This document shows positions 50,717 through 63,235 of a DNA stretch of 64,000 nucleotides, in pieces. Made by a program: the position numbers and the translations under genes. Below the pieces are notes generated by a model that was not told where the DNA came from, did no database searches, and saw nothing but the letters and a program-made list of their open reading frames with translations. The stretch is from positions 620,001 to 684,000 of the forward strand of contig NW_027478535.1 in assembly GCF_051014685.1 (NCBI RefSeq), written 5' to 3'. Position 1 is the first letter of the stretch. Every line of letters starts with the position of its first letter. The DNA is from Ptiloglossa arizonensis. Taxonomy: Eukaryota > Arthropoda > Insecta > Hymenoptera > Colletidae.

Positions 50717-52748
50717 TATGGGAATTTGAAACTAAGGAATGGTTGAGAAACCATCAAAATTTTCGCAAGTCTGATACGCGAAACAAATAACTACTATTGC
50801 CCAGGGCAAAAATACACATACCGTTGTAATCGGGCGAGTTTCTGCTTTCACACGCAACAGGAATTTGTCGAGTTCGTCAATCCGTTCGCGAGATATGGAA
50901 GTTTGAAGTTAAGGAATGGTTGAGAAACCATCAAAATTTTCGCAAGTCTGTTACTCGAAACCAATAACTGGAATGGCCTAGGGGAAAATTACACACACCG
51001 TTGTGATCGGGCGAGTTTCTGCTTTCATATGCAACAGGAATTTCTCGAGTTGATCATTCCGTTCGCCAGATATGGGAATTTGAAGCTAAGGAATGGTTGA
51101 GAAACCATCAAAATTTCCGCAAGTCTGATACTCGAAACCAATAACTACTATTGCCTAGGGCAAAAATACACATACCGTTGTAATCGGGCGAGTTTCTGGT
51201 TTCATAAGCAACAGGAATTTCTCGAGTTCGTCAATCCGTTCGCGAGATATGGAAGTTTGAAGTTAACGAATGGTTGAGAAACCATCAAAACTTTCGCAAG
51301 TCTGATACTCGAAACCAATAACTGGAATGGCCTAGGGGAAAAGTACACACACCCTTGTAATCGGGCGAGTTTCTACATTCAGATGCAACAGGAATATCTC
51401 GAGTTCGTCAATCCGTTCGCGAGATATGGTAATTTGAAGCTAAGGAATGGTTGAGAAACCATCAAAATTGTCGCAAGTCTGATACTCGAAACCAATAACT
51501 GGAATGGCCTAGGGGAAAAGTACGCACACCATTGTAATCGGGCGAGTTTCTACTTTCAGATACAACAGGAATATCAGGAGTTCGTCAATCCGTTCGCGAG
51601 AAATGGGAGTTTAAAGTTAAGGAATGGTTTAGAAACCATCAAAATTTTCGCGAGTCTGATACTCGAAACCAATAACTGGAATGGCCTAGGGGAAAAGTAC
51701 GCACACCATTGTAATCGGGAGAGTCTCTACTTTCAGATGCAACAGGAATTTCTCGAGTTCGTCTATCCGTTCGCGAGATATGGGAGTTAGAAGTTAAGGA
51801 AAGGTTGCAAGTCCATCAAAATTTTCGCAAGTCTGATACTCGAAACCAAGGACTAGAATGTCCTAGGGGAAAAATACACAGACCGCTGTAATTAGGCGAG
51901 TTTCTGGTTTCAGATGCAACAGGAATTTCTCGAGTTCGTCAATCCGTTCGCGAGATATGGGAGTTTGAAGTTAAGGAATGGTTGAGAAACCTTCAAAAGT
52001 TTCGCAAGTCTGATACGCGAAACCAATAACTACTATTGCCTACGGCAAAAATACACATACCGTTGTAATCGGGCGAGTTTCTGCTTTCATAAGCAACAGG
52101 AATTTCTCGAGTTCGTCTATCCGTTCGCGGGATATGGGAATTTGAAACTAAGGAATGGTTGAGAAACCATCAAAATTTTCGCAAGTCTGATACGCGAAAC
52201 AAATAACTACTATTGCCCAGGGCAAAAATACACATACCGTTGTAATCGGGCGAGTTTCTGCTTTCACATGCAACAGGAATTTGTCGAGTTCGTCAATCCG
52301 TTCGCGAGATATGGAAGTTTGAAGTTAAGGAATGGTTGAGAAACCATCAAAATTTTCGCAAGTCTGTTACTCGAAACCAATAACTGGAATGGCCTAGGGG
52401 AAAATTACACACACCGTTGTGATCGGGCGAGTTTCTGCTTTCATATGCAACAGGAATTTCTCGAGTTGATCATTCCGTTCGCCAGATATGGGAATTTGAA
52501 GCTAAGGAATGGTTGAGAAACCATCAAAATTTCCGCAAGTCTGATACTCGAAACCAATAACTACTATTGCCTAGGGCAAAAATACACATACCGTTGTAAT
52601 CGGGCGAGTTTCTGGTTTCATAAGCAACAGGAATTTCTCGAGTTCGTCAATCCATTCGCGAGATATGGAAGTTTGAAGTTAACGAATGGTTGAGAAACCA
52701 TCAAAACTTTCGCAAGTCTGATACTCGAAACCAATAACTGGAATGGCC
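50717..52748 (+). repeat. 8-monomer duplication, spacing 1416
   Basis: Block 50717-51332 matches 52133-52748. TGATCATTCC is at 51051 and 52467. GCCCAGGGC, AATTTGTCGAG and TTACTCGAAACC are shared. CACACGCAAC in the first copy is CACATGCAAC in the second, and ATCCGTTCGCG becomes ATCCATTCGCG, both CpG-type changes. The same monomer series also resembles blocks G1 and G2 about 11 kb upstream. Confidence 0.82.
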
Positions 52749-52960
52749 TGGGGGAAAAGTACGCACACCATTGTAATCGGGAGAGTCTCTACTTTCAGAT
52801 GCAACAGGAATTTCTCGAGTTCGTCTATCCGTTCGCGAGATATGGGAGTTAGAAGTTAAGGAATGGTTGCAAGTCCATCAAAATTTTCGCAAGTCTGATA
52901 CTCGAAACCAATGACTAGAATGTCCTAGGGGAAAAATACACAGACCGCTGTAATTAGGCG

Positions 52961-53844
52961 AGTTTCTAGTTTCAGATGCAACAGGAATTTCTCGAGTTCG
53001 TCAATCCGTTCGCGAGATATGGGAGTTTGAAGTTAAGGAATGGTTGAGAAACCATCAAAATTTTCGAAAGTCAGATACTCGAAACCAATAACTACTGTGG
53101 CCTGCGGGAAAAATACACAGACCGTTGTAATCGGGTGAGTTTCTGCTTTCATATGCAACAGGAATTTCTCGAGTTCGTCAATCCGTTCGCGAGATATGGG
53201 AGTTTGAAGTTAAGGAATGGTTGAGAAACCATCAAAACTTTCGCAAGTCTGATACTCGAAACCAGTAACTGCAATGGCATAGGGGAAAAGTACACACACC
53301 ATTGTAATCGGGCGTGTTTCTACATTCGGATGCCACAGGAATATCTCGAGTTCGTCAATTCGTTCGCCAGATATGGGAATTTGAAGCTAAGGAATGGTTG
53401 AGAAACCATCTAAATATTCGCAAGTCTGATACTCGAAACCAATAACTACTATTGCCTAGGGCAAAAATACACATACCGTTGTAATCGGGCGAGTTTCTGC
53501 TTTCATATGCAACAGGAATTTCTCGAGTTCGTCAATCCGTTCGCGAGATATGGAAGTTTGAGGTTAAGGAATGGTTGAGAAACCATCAAAATCTTCGCAA
53601 GTCTGATACTCGAAACCAATAACTACTATGGCCTAGGGCAAAAATACACATACCGTTGTGATCGGGCGGGTTTTCCTTTCAGATGCAACAGGAATTTCTC
53701 GAGTTCGACAATCCGTTCGCCAAATATGGGAATTTGAAGCTAAGGAATGGTTGAGAAACCATCAAAATTTTCGCAAGTCTGATACTCGAAACCAATAACT
53801 GGAATGGCCTAGGGGAAAAGTACGCACACCATTGTAATCGGGCG
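52961..53844 (+). repeat. Segmental block H1 (partner at 57028-57911, spacing 4067)
   Basis: An 884-bp block repeated 4067 bases later (23 x 177 minus 4). Differences seen: CGGGTGAG against CGGGCGAG, CATCTAAATATTCGC against CATCAAAATTTTCGC, and GTCTGATAC against GTCTTATAC. Confidence 0.83.
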
Positions 53845-54568
53845 AGTTTCTACATTCAGATGCAACAGGAATATCTCGAGTTCGTCAATCCGTTCGCCAG
53901 ATATGGGAATTTGAAGCTAAGGAATGGTTGAGAAACCATCAAAATTTTCGCAAGTCTGATACGCGAAACCAATAACTACTATTGCCTAGGGCAAAAATAC
54001 ACATACCGTTGTAATCGGGCGAGTTTCTGCTTTCATATGCAACAGGAATTTCTCTAGTTCGTCAATCCGTTCGCGAGATATGGAAGTTTGAAGTTAAGGA
54101 ATGGTTAAAAAACCATCAAAATTTTCGCAAGTCTGATACTCGAAACCAATAACTGGAATGGCCTAGGGGAAATGTACACACACCGTTGTGATCGGGCGAG
54201 TTTCTGCTTTCAGATGCAACAGGAATTTCTCGAGTTGGTCAATCCGTTCGCCAGATATGGGAATTTGAAGCTTAGGAATGGTTGACAAACCATCAAAATT
54301 TTCGCAAGTCTGATACGCGAAACCAATAACTACTATTGCCTAGGGCAAAAATACACATACCGTTGTAATCGGGCGAGTTTCTGCTTTCATATGCAACAGG
54401 AATTTCCCGAGTTCGTCAATCTGTTCGCGAGAAATGGGAGTTTAAAGTTAAGGAATGGTTGCGAAACCATCAAAATTTTTGCAATTCTGATACTCGAAAC
54501 CTATAACTGGATTGCAAAGGGGAAAAGTACGCACACCGTTGCAATCGGGAGAGTCTCTACTTTCAGAT

Positions 54569-56496
54569 GCAACAGGAATTTCTCGAGTTCGTCAATCCGT
54601 TCGCGAGATATGGAAGTTTGAAGTTAACGAATGGTTGAGAAACCATCAAAATTTTCGCAAGTCGGATACTCGAAACCAATAACTGGAATGGCCTAGGGGA
54701 AAAGTACACACACCCTTGTAATCGGGCGAGTTTCTACATTCAGATGCAACAGGAATATCTCGAGTTCGTCAATCCGTTCGCGAGATATGGGAATTTGAAG
54801 CTAAGGAATGGTTGAGAAACCATCAAAATTTTCGCAAGTCTGATACTCGAAACCAATAACTGGAATGGCCTAGGGGAAAAGTACGCACACCATTGTAATC
54901 GAGCGAGTTTCTGCTTTCAGATGCAACAGGAATTTCTCGAGTTGGTCAATCCGTTCGCCAGATATGGGAATTTGAAGCTAAGGAATGGTTGATTAACCGT
55001 CAAAATTTTCGCAAGTCTGATACTCGAAACCAATAACCGGAATGGCCTAGGGGAATGTACGCACACCATTGTAATCGGGCGAGTTTCTACATTCAGATGC
55101 AACAGGAATATCTCGAGGTCGTCAATCCGTTCGCCAGATATGGGAATTTGAAGCTAAGGAATGGTTGAGAAACCATCAAAATTTTCGCAAGTCTGATACG
55201 CGAAACCAATAACTACTATTGCCTAGGGCAAAAATACACATACCGTTGTAATCGGGCGAGTTTCTGCTTTCATAAGCAACAGGAATTTCTCGAGTTCGTC
55301 TATCCGTTCGCGGGATATGGAAGTTTGAAGTTAAGGAATGGTTGAGAAACCATCAAAACATTCGCAAGTCTGATACTCGAAACCAATAACTGCAATGGAA
55401 TAGGGGAAAAGTACACACACCATTGTAATCGGGCGAGTTTCTACATTCAGATGCAACATGAATATCTCGAGTTCGTCAATCCGTTCGCCAGATATGGGAA
55501 TTTGAAACTAAGGAATGGTTGAGAAACCATCAAAATTTCCGCAAGTCTGATACTCGAAACCAATAACTACTATTGCCTAGGGCAAAAATACACATACCGT
55601 TGTAATCGGGCGAGTTTCTGGTTTCATAAGCAACAGGAATTTCTCGAGTTCGTCAATCCGTTCGCGAGATATGGAAGTTTGAAGTTAACGAATGGTTGAG
55701 GAACCATCAAAACTTTCGCAAGTCTGATACTCGAAACCAATAACTGGAATGGCCTAGGGGAAAAGTACACACACCCTTGTAATCGGGCGAGTTTCTACAT
55801 TCAGATGCAACAGGAATATCTCGAGTTCGTCAATCCGTTCGCGAGATATGGGAATTTGAAGCTAAGGAATGGTTGAGAAACCATCAAAATTTTCGCAAGT
55901 CTGATACTCGAAACCAATAACTGGAATGGCCTAGGGGAAAAGTACGCACACCATTGTAATCGAGCGAGTTTCTGCTTTCAGATGCAACAGGAATTTCTCG
56001 AGTTGGTCAATCCGTTCGCCAGATATGGGAATTTGAAACTAAGGAATGGTTGATTAACCGTCAAAATTTTCGCAAGTCTGATACTCGAAACCAATAACCG
56101 GAATGGCCTAGGGGAATGTACGCACACCATTGTAATCGGGCGAGTTTCTACATTCAGATGCAACAGGAATATCTCGAGGTCGTCAATCCGTTCGCCAGAT
56201 ATGGGAATTTGAAGCTAAGGAATGGTTGAGAAACCATCAAAATTTTCGCAAGTCTGATACGCGAAACCAATAACTACTATTGCCTAGGGCAAAAATACAC
56301 ATACCGTTGTAATCGGGCGAGTTTCTGCTTTCATAAGCAACAGGAATTTCTCGAGTTCGTCTATCCGTTCGCGGGATATGGAAGTTTGAAGTTAAGGAAT
56401 GGTTGAGAAACCATCAAAACATTCGCAAGTCTGATACTCGAAACCAATAACTGCAATGGCATAGGGGAAAAGTACACACACCATTGTAATCGGGCG
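54569..56496 (+). repeat. 6-monomer tandem higher-order repeat, period 1061
   Basis: Block 54569-55435 matches 55630-56496 at 1061 bases (6 x 177 minus 1). Shared private variants are GTTAACGAATGG, ACACACCCTTGTAATC, GTTGATTAACCGTC, AGGGGAATGTACGC and CGAGGTCGTC. A related, less complete copy starts near 49660 (4952 bases upstream at its left end, 4775 further in), so that copy has one additional monomer. Confidence 0.86.
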
Positions 56497-57027
56497 TGTT
56501 TCTACATTCGGATGCCACAGGAATATCTCGAGTTCGTCAATTCGTTCGCCAGATATGGGAATTTGAAGCTAAGGAATGGTTGAGAAACCATCAAAATTTT
56601 CGCAAGTCTGATACTCGAAACCAATAACTACTATTGCCTAGGGGAAAAGTACACACACCACTGTAATCGGGCGTGTTTCTACTTTGAGATGCAACAGGAA
56701 TTTGTCGAGATCGTCAATCCGTTCGCCAGATATGGGTGTTAGAAGTGAAGGAATGGTTGAGAAACCATCAAAACATTCGCAAGTCTGATACTCGAAACCA
56801 ATAACTGCAATGGCATAGGGGAAAAGTACACACACCATTGTAATCGGGCGAGTTTCTACTTTCAGATGCAACAGGAATATCAGGAGTTCGTCAATCCGTT
56901 CGCGAGAAATGGGAGTTTAAAGTTAAGGAATGGTTTAGAAACCATCAAAATTTTCGCGAGTCTGATACTCGAAACCAATAACTGGAATGGCGTAGGGGAA
57001 AAGTACACACACCGCTGTAATCGGGAG

Positions 57028-57911
57028 AGTTTCTAGTTTCAGATGCAACAGGAATTTCTCGAGTTCGTCAATCCGTTCGCGAGATATGGGAGTTTGAAGT
57101 TAAGGAATGGTTGAGAAACCATCAAAATTTTCGAAAGTCAGATACTCGAAACCAATAACTACTGTGGCCTGCGGGAAAAATACACAGACCGTTGTAATCG
57201 GGCGAGTTTCTGCTTTCATATGCAACAGGAATTTCTCGAGTTCGTCAATCCGTTCGCGAGATATGGGAGTTTGAAGTTAAGGAATGGTTGAGAAACCATC
57301 AAAACTTTCGCAAGTCTTATACTCGAAACCAGTAACTGCAATGGCATAGGGGAAAAGTACACACACCATTGTAATCGGGCGTGTTTCTACATTCGGATGC
57401 CACAGGAATATCTCGAGTTCGTCAATTCGTTCGCCAGATATGGGAATTTGAAGCTAAGGAATGGTTGAGAAACCATCAAAATTTTCGCAAGTCTGATACT
57501 CGAAACCAATAACTACTATTGCCTAGGGCAAAAATACACATACCGTTGTAATCGGGCGAGTTTCTGCTTTCATATGCAACAGGAATTTCTCGAGTTCGTC
57601 AATCCGTTCGCGAGATATGGAAGTTTGAGGTTAAGGAATGGTTGAGAAACCATCAAAATCTTCGCAAGTCTGATACTCGAAACCAATAACTACTATGGCC
57701 TAGGGCAAAAATACACATACCGTTGTGATCGGGCGGGTTTTCCTTTCAGATGCAACAGGAATTTCTCGAGTTCGACAATCCGTTCGCCAAATATGGGAAT
57801 TTGAAGCTAAGGAATGGTTGAGAAACCATCAAAATTTTCGCAAGTCTGATACTCGAAACCAATAACTGGAATGGCCTAGGGGAAAAGTACGCACACCATT
57901 GTAATCGGGCG
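57028..57911 (+). repeat. Segmental block H2 (partner at 52961-53844)
   Basis: Second copy. Its right edge (about 57911) coincides with the change of monomer population that marks the distal domain, so the duplication ended at, or was cut by, that boundary. Confidence 0.83.
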
Positions 57912-58294
57912 TGTTTCTACTTTCAGATGCAACAGGAATTTTTCGAGCTCGTCAATCCATTCGCGAGATATGGGAGTTTGAAGTTAAGGAATGTTTGAGG
58001 AACCATCAAAATTTTCGCAAGTCTGATTCCCGAAACCAATAACTACAAAGGCTAGGGGAAAAATACACATGCCGTTGTAATCGTGCGAGTTTCTACTTTC
58101 AGATGCAACAGGAATTTCTCGAGTTCGTGAATCCGTTCGCGAGATATAGGAGTTCGAAGTTAAGGAATGGTTGAGAAACCATCAAAATTTTCGCAAGTCT
58201 GATACTCGAAACCAATAACTACTATGGCCTAGGGCAAAAATACACACACCGCTGTAATCGGGCGAGTTTCTGCTTTCATGTGAAACAGGAATTT

Positions 58295-61200
58295 CTCGAG
58301 TTCGTCAATCCGTTCGCGAGAGATGGGAGTTTGAAATTAAGGAATGGTTGAGAAACCACCAAAATTTTCGCAACTCAGATACTCGAAACCAATAACTACT
58401 ATGGCCTAGGGCAAAAATGCACATACCTCTGTAATCGGGCGAGTTTCTACTTTCAGATGCAACAAGAATTTCTCGAGTTCGTCAATTCGTTCGCGAGATA
58501 TGGGAGTTTGAAGTTAAGGAAATGTTGAGAAACCATCAAAATTTTCGCAAGTCTGATACTCGAAACCAATAACTACTATGGCCTATGGGAAAAGTACACA
58601 TACCGTTGTAATCGGGCGAGTTTCTGCTTTCAGATGCAACAAGAATTTCTCGAGCTCGACAATCCATTCGCGAGATATGGGAGTTTGAAGTTAAGGAATG
58701 TTTGAGGAACCATCAAAATTTTCGCAAGTCTGATTCGCGAAACCAATAACTACAAAGGCCTAGGGGAAAAATACACATGCAGTTGTAATCGGGCGAGTTT
58801 CTACTTTCGGATGCAACAGGAATTTCTCGAGTTCGTCAATCCGTTCGCGAGATATGGGAGTTCGAAGTTAAGGAATGGTTGAGAAACCATCAAAATTTTC
58901 GCAAGTCTGATAATCGAAACCAATAACTACTATGTCCTAGGGGAAAAGTACACTTACCGCTGTATTCCGGCGAGTTTCTACTTTCAGATGCAACAGGAAT
59001 TTCTCGAGAGCGTCAATCCGTTCGCCAGATATGGGAGTTCGAAGTTAAGGAATGGTTGAGAAACCATCAAAATTTTCGCAAGTCTGATACTCGAAACCAA
59101 TAACTACTATGGCCTATGGGAAAAGTACACATACCGTTGTAATCGGGCGAGTTTCTACTTTCAGATGCAACAGGAATTTCTCGAGATCGTCAATCCGTTC
59201 CCGAGATGTGGGAGTTTGAAATTAAGGAATGGTTGAGAGACCATCAAAATTTTCGCTGGTCTGATTCTCGAAACCAATAACTGGAATGGCCTAGGGGAAA
59301 AGTACACACACCACTGTAATCGGGCGTGTTTCTATTTTGAGATGCAACAGGAATTTCTCGAGATCGTCAATCCGTTCGCCAGATATGGGTGTTAGAAGTG
59401 AAGGAATGGTTGAGAAACCATCAAAATTTTCGCAAGTCTGATAATCGAAAACAATAACTACTATGGCCTAGGGGAAAAGTACACACACCATTGTAATCGG
59501 GCGAGTTTCTACTTTCAGATGCAACAGGAATTTTTCGAGTTCGTCAATCCATTCGCGAGATATGGGAGTTTGAAGTTAAGGAATGTTTGAGGAACCATCA
59601 AAATTTTCGCAAGTCTGATTCCCGAAACCAATAACTACAAAGGCCTAGGGGAAAAATACACATACAGTTGTAATCGGGCGAGTTTCTGCTTTCATATGCG
59701 ACAGGAATTTCTCGAGTGCGTCAATCCATTCGCGAGATATGGGAGTTTGAAGTTAAGGAATGTTTGAGGAACCATCAAAATTTTCGCAAGTCTGATTCCC
59801 GAAACCAATAACTACAAAGGCCTAGGGGAAAAATACACATGCCGTTGTAATCGTGCGAGTTTCTACTTTCAGATGCAACAGGAATTTCTCGAGTTCGTGA
59901 ATCCGTTCGCGAGATATAGGAGTTCGAAGTTAAGGAATGGTTGAGAAACCATCAAAATTTTCGCAAGTCTGATACTCGAAACCAATAACTACTATGGCCT
60001 AGGGCAAAAATACACAAACCGCTGTAATCGGGCGAGTTTCTGCTTTCAGGTGAAACAGGAATTTCTCGAGTTCGTCAATCCGTTCTCGAGATATGGGAGT
60101 TTGAAGTTAAGGAATGGTTGAGAAACCATCAAAATTTTCGCTGGTCTGATACTCGAAACCAATAACTGGAATGGCCTAGGGAAAAAGTACACATACCATT
60201 GTAATGGGGCGAGTTTCTACTTTCAGATGCAACAGGAATTTCGCGAGTTCGTCAATCCGTTCGCGAGAGATGGGAGTTTGAAATTAAGGAATGGTTGAGA
60301 AACCACCAAAATTTTCGCAACTCAGATACTCGAAACCAATAACTACTATGGCCTAGGGCAAAAATGCACATACCTCTGTAATCGGGCGAGTTTCTACTTT
60401 CAGATGCAACAAGAATTTCTCGAGTTCGTCAATTCGTTCGCGAGATATGGGAGTTTGAAGTTAAGGAAATGTTGAGAAACCATCAAAATTTTCGCAAGTC
60501 TGATACTCGAAACCAATAACTACTATGGCCTATGGGAAAAGTACACATACCGTTGTAATCGGGCGAGTTTCTGCTTTCAGATGCAACAAGAATTTCTCGA
60601 GCTCGTCAATCCATTCGCGAGATATGGGAGTTTGAAGTTAAGGAATGTTTGAGGAACCATCAAAATTTTCGCAAGTCTGATTCCCGAAACCAATAACTAC
60701 AAAGGCCTAGGGGAAAAATACACATGCAGTTGTAATCGGGCGAGTTTCTACTTTCGGATGCAACAGGAATTTCTCGAGTTCGTCAATCCGTTCGCGAGAT
60801 ATGGGAGTTCGAAGTTAAGGAATGGTTGAGAAACCATCAAAATTTTCGCAAGTCTGATAATCGAAACCAATAACTACTATGTCCTAGGGGAAAAGTACAC
60901 TTACCGCTATATTCCGGCGAGTTTCGACTTTCAGATGCAACAGGAATTTCTCGAGATCGTCAATCCGTTCGCCAGATATGGGAGTTCGAAGTTAAGGAAT
61001 GGTTGAGAAACCATCAAAATTTTCGCAAGTCTGATACTCGAAACCAATAACTACTATGGCCTATTGGAAAAGTACACATACCGTTGTAATCGGGCGAGTT
61101 TCTACTTTCAGATGCAACAGGAATTTCTCGAGATCGTCAATCCGTTCCCGAGATGTGGGAGTTTGAAATTAAGGAATGGTTGAGAGACCATCAAAATTTT

Positions 61201-61632
61201 CGCTGGTCTGATTCTCGAAACCAATAACTGGAATGGCCTAGGGGAAAAGTACACACACCACTGTAATCGGGCGTGTTTCTACTTTGAGATGCAACAGGAA
61301 TTTCTCGAGATCGTCAATCCGTTCGCCAGATATGGGTGTTAGAAGTGAAGGAATGGTTGAGAAACCATCAAAATTTTCGCAAGTCTGATAATCGAAAACA
61401 ATAACTACTATGGCCTAGGGGAAAAGTACACACACCATTGTAATCGGGCGAGTTTCTACTTTCAGATGCAACAGGAATTTTTCGAGTTCGTCAATCCATT
61501 CGCGAGATATGGGAGTTTGAAGTTAAGGAATGTTTGAGGAACCATCAAAATTTTCGCAAGTCTGATTCCCGAAACCAATAACTACAAAGGCCTAGGGGAA
61601 AAATACACATGCAGTTGTAATCGGGCGAGTTT
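58295..61632 (+). repeat. 11-monomer higher-order repeat, period 1947
   Basis: Block 58295-59685 matches 60242-61632 at 1947 bases (11 x 177). CGCTGGTCTG is at 59254 and 61201, and AGATGGGAGT at 58321 and 60268. Differences: CTCGACAATCC against CTCGTCAATCC, CTGTATTCC against CTATATTCC, CGAGAGCGTC against CGAGATCGTC, and CCTATGGG against CCTATTGG. Just upstream (57948-58290 against about 59718-60060) the spacing is 1770 (10 monomers), so one copy has an additional unit near 60060-60240. Confidence 0.85.
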
Positions 61633-62270
61633 CTACTTTCGGATGCAACAGGAATTTCTCGAGTTCGTCAATCCGTTCGCGAGATATGGGAGTTTCAAGT
61701 TAAGGAACGCTTGAGCAACCATCAAAATTTTCGCAAGTCTGATACTCGAAACCAATAACTACTATGGCCTAGGGGAAAAGTACACACACCATTGTAATCG
61801 GGCGAGTTTCTACTTTCAGTTGCAACAGGAATTTTTCGAGTTCGTCAATCCATTCGCGAGATATGGGAGTTTGAAGTTAAGGAATGTTTGAGGAACCATC
61901 AAAATTTTCGCAAGTCTGATACTCGAAACCAATAACTACTATGGCCTATTGGAAAAGTACACATACCGTTGTAATCGGGCGAGTTTCTACTTTCAGATGC
62001 AACAGGAATTTCTCGAGATCGTCAATCCGTTCCCGAGATGTGGGAGTTTGAAATTAAGGAATGGTTGAGAGACCATCAAAATTTTCGCTGGTCTGATTCT
62101 CGAAACCAATAACTGGAATGGCCTAGGGGAAAAGTACACACACCACTGTAATCGGGCGTGTTTCTACTTTGAGATGCAACAGGAATTTCTCGAGATCGTC
62201 AATCCGTTCGCCAGATATGGGTGTTAGAAGTGAAGGAATGGTTGAGAAACCATCAAAATTTTCGCAAGTC
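61040..62270 (+). repeat. 5-monomer duplication, spacing 885
   Basis: The series CCTATTGG, TTCCCGAGATGTGG, GCTGGTCTGATTC, TACTTTGAGATGC, GTGTTAGAAGTG from about 61040 recurs from about 61925. CGCTGGTCTG is at 61201 and 62086, 885 apart (5 x 177). With the copy at 59254, this series occurs three times in the distal domain. Confidence 0.82.
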
Positions 62271-63058
62271 TGATACTCGAAACCAATAACTACTATGGCC
62301 TAGGGCAAAAATACACACACCGCTGTAATCGGGCGAGTTTCTGCTTTCAGATGCAACAAGAATTTCTCGAGTTCGTCAATCCGTTCGCGAGATATGGGAG
62401 TTAGAATTTAAGGAATGGTTGAGAAACCATCAAAATTTTCGCAAGTCTGAATCCCGAAACCAATAACTACAAAGGCCTAGGGGAAAAATACACATACCGT
62501 TGTAATCGTGCGAGTTTCTACTTTCAGATGCAACAGGAATTTCACGAGTTCGTCAATCCGTTCGCGAGATATGGGAGTTTGAAGTTAAGGAACGCTTGAG
62601 CAACCATCAAAATTTTCGCAAGTCTGAATCCCGAAACCAATAACTACTATGGCCTAGGGCAAAAATACACACACCGCTGTAATCGGGCGAGGTTCTGCTT
62701 TCAGGTGCAACAGGAAATTCTCGAGTTCGTCAATCCGTTCTCGAGATATGGGAGTTTGAAGTTAAGGAATGGTTGAGAAACCATCAAAATTTTCGCTGGT
62801 CTGAAACTCGAAACCAATAACTGGAATGGCCTAGGGCAAAAATACACACACCATTGTAATCGGGCGAGTTTCTGCTTTCAGATGCAACAAGAATTTCTCG
62901 AGTTCGTCAGTTCGTTCGCGAGATATGGGAGTTTGAAGTTAAGGAATTGTTGAGAAACCTTCAAAATTTTCGCAAGTCTGATACTTGAAACCAATAACTG
63001 GAATGGCCTAGGGGAAAAGTACAAACACCATTGTAATCGGGCGAGTTTCTACTTTCAG

Positions 63059-63235
63059 ATGCAACAGGAATTTCTCGAGTTCGTCAATCCGTTCGCGAGA
63101 TATGGGAGTTAGAATTTAAGTAATGGTTGAGAACCCATCAAAATTTTCGCAAGTCTGATTCCCGAAACCAATAACTACAAAGGCCTAGGGGAAAAATACA
63201 CATACCGTTGTAATCGCGCGAGTTTCTACTTGCAG
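63059..63235 (+). repeat. Representative 177-bp monomer
   Basis: One complete unit, starting at the ATGCAACAGG anchor and ending just before the next one at 63236. It lies in a run of exactly 177-bp spacings (anchors at 62351, 62528, 62705, 62882, 63059, 63236), so it is a clean reference for unit length. It contains XhoI (CTCGAG), NruI (TCGCGA) and AvrII (CCTAGG) sites; digestion with such enzymes should give a 177-bp ladder. The choice of first base is arbitrary because the array is tandem. Confidence 0.93.
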
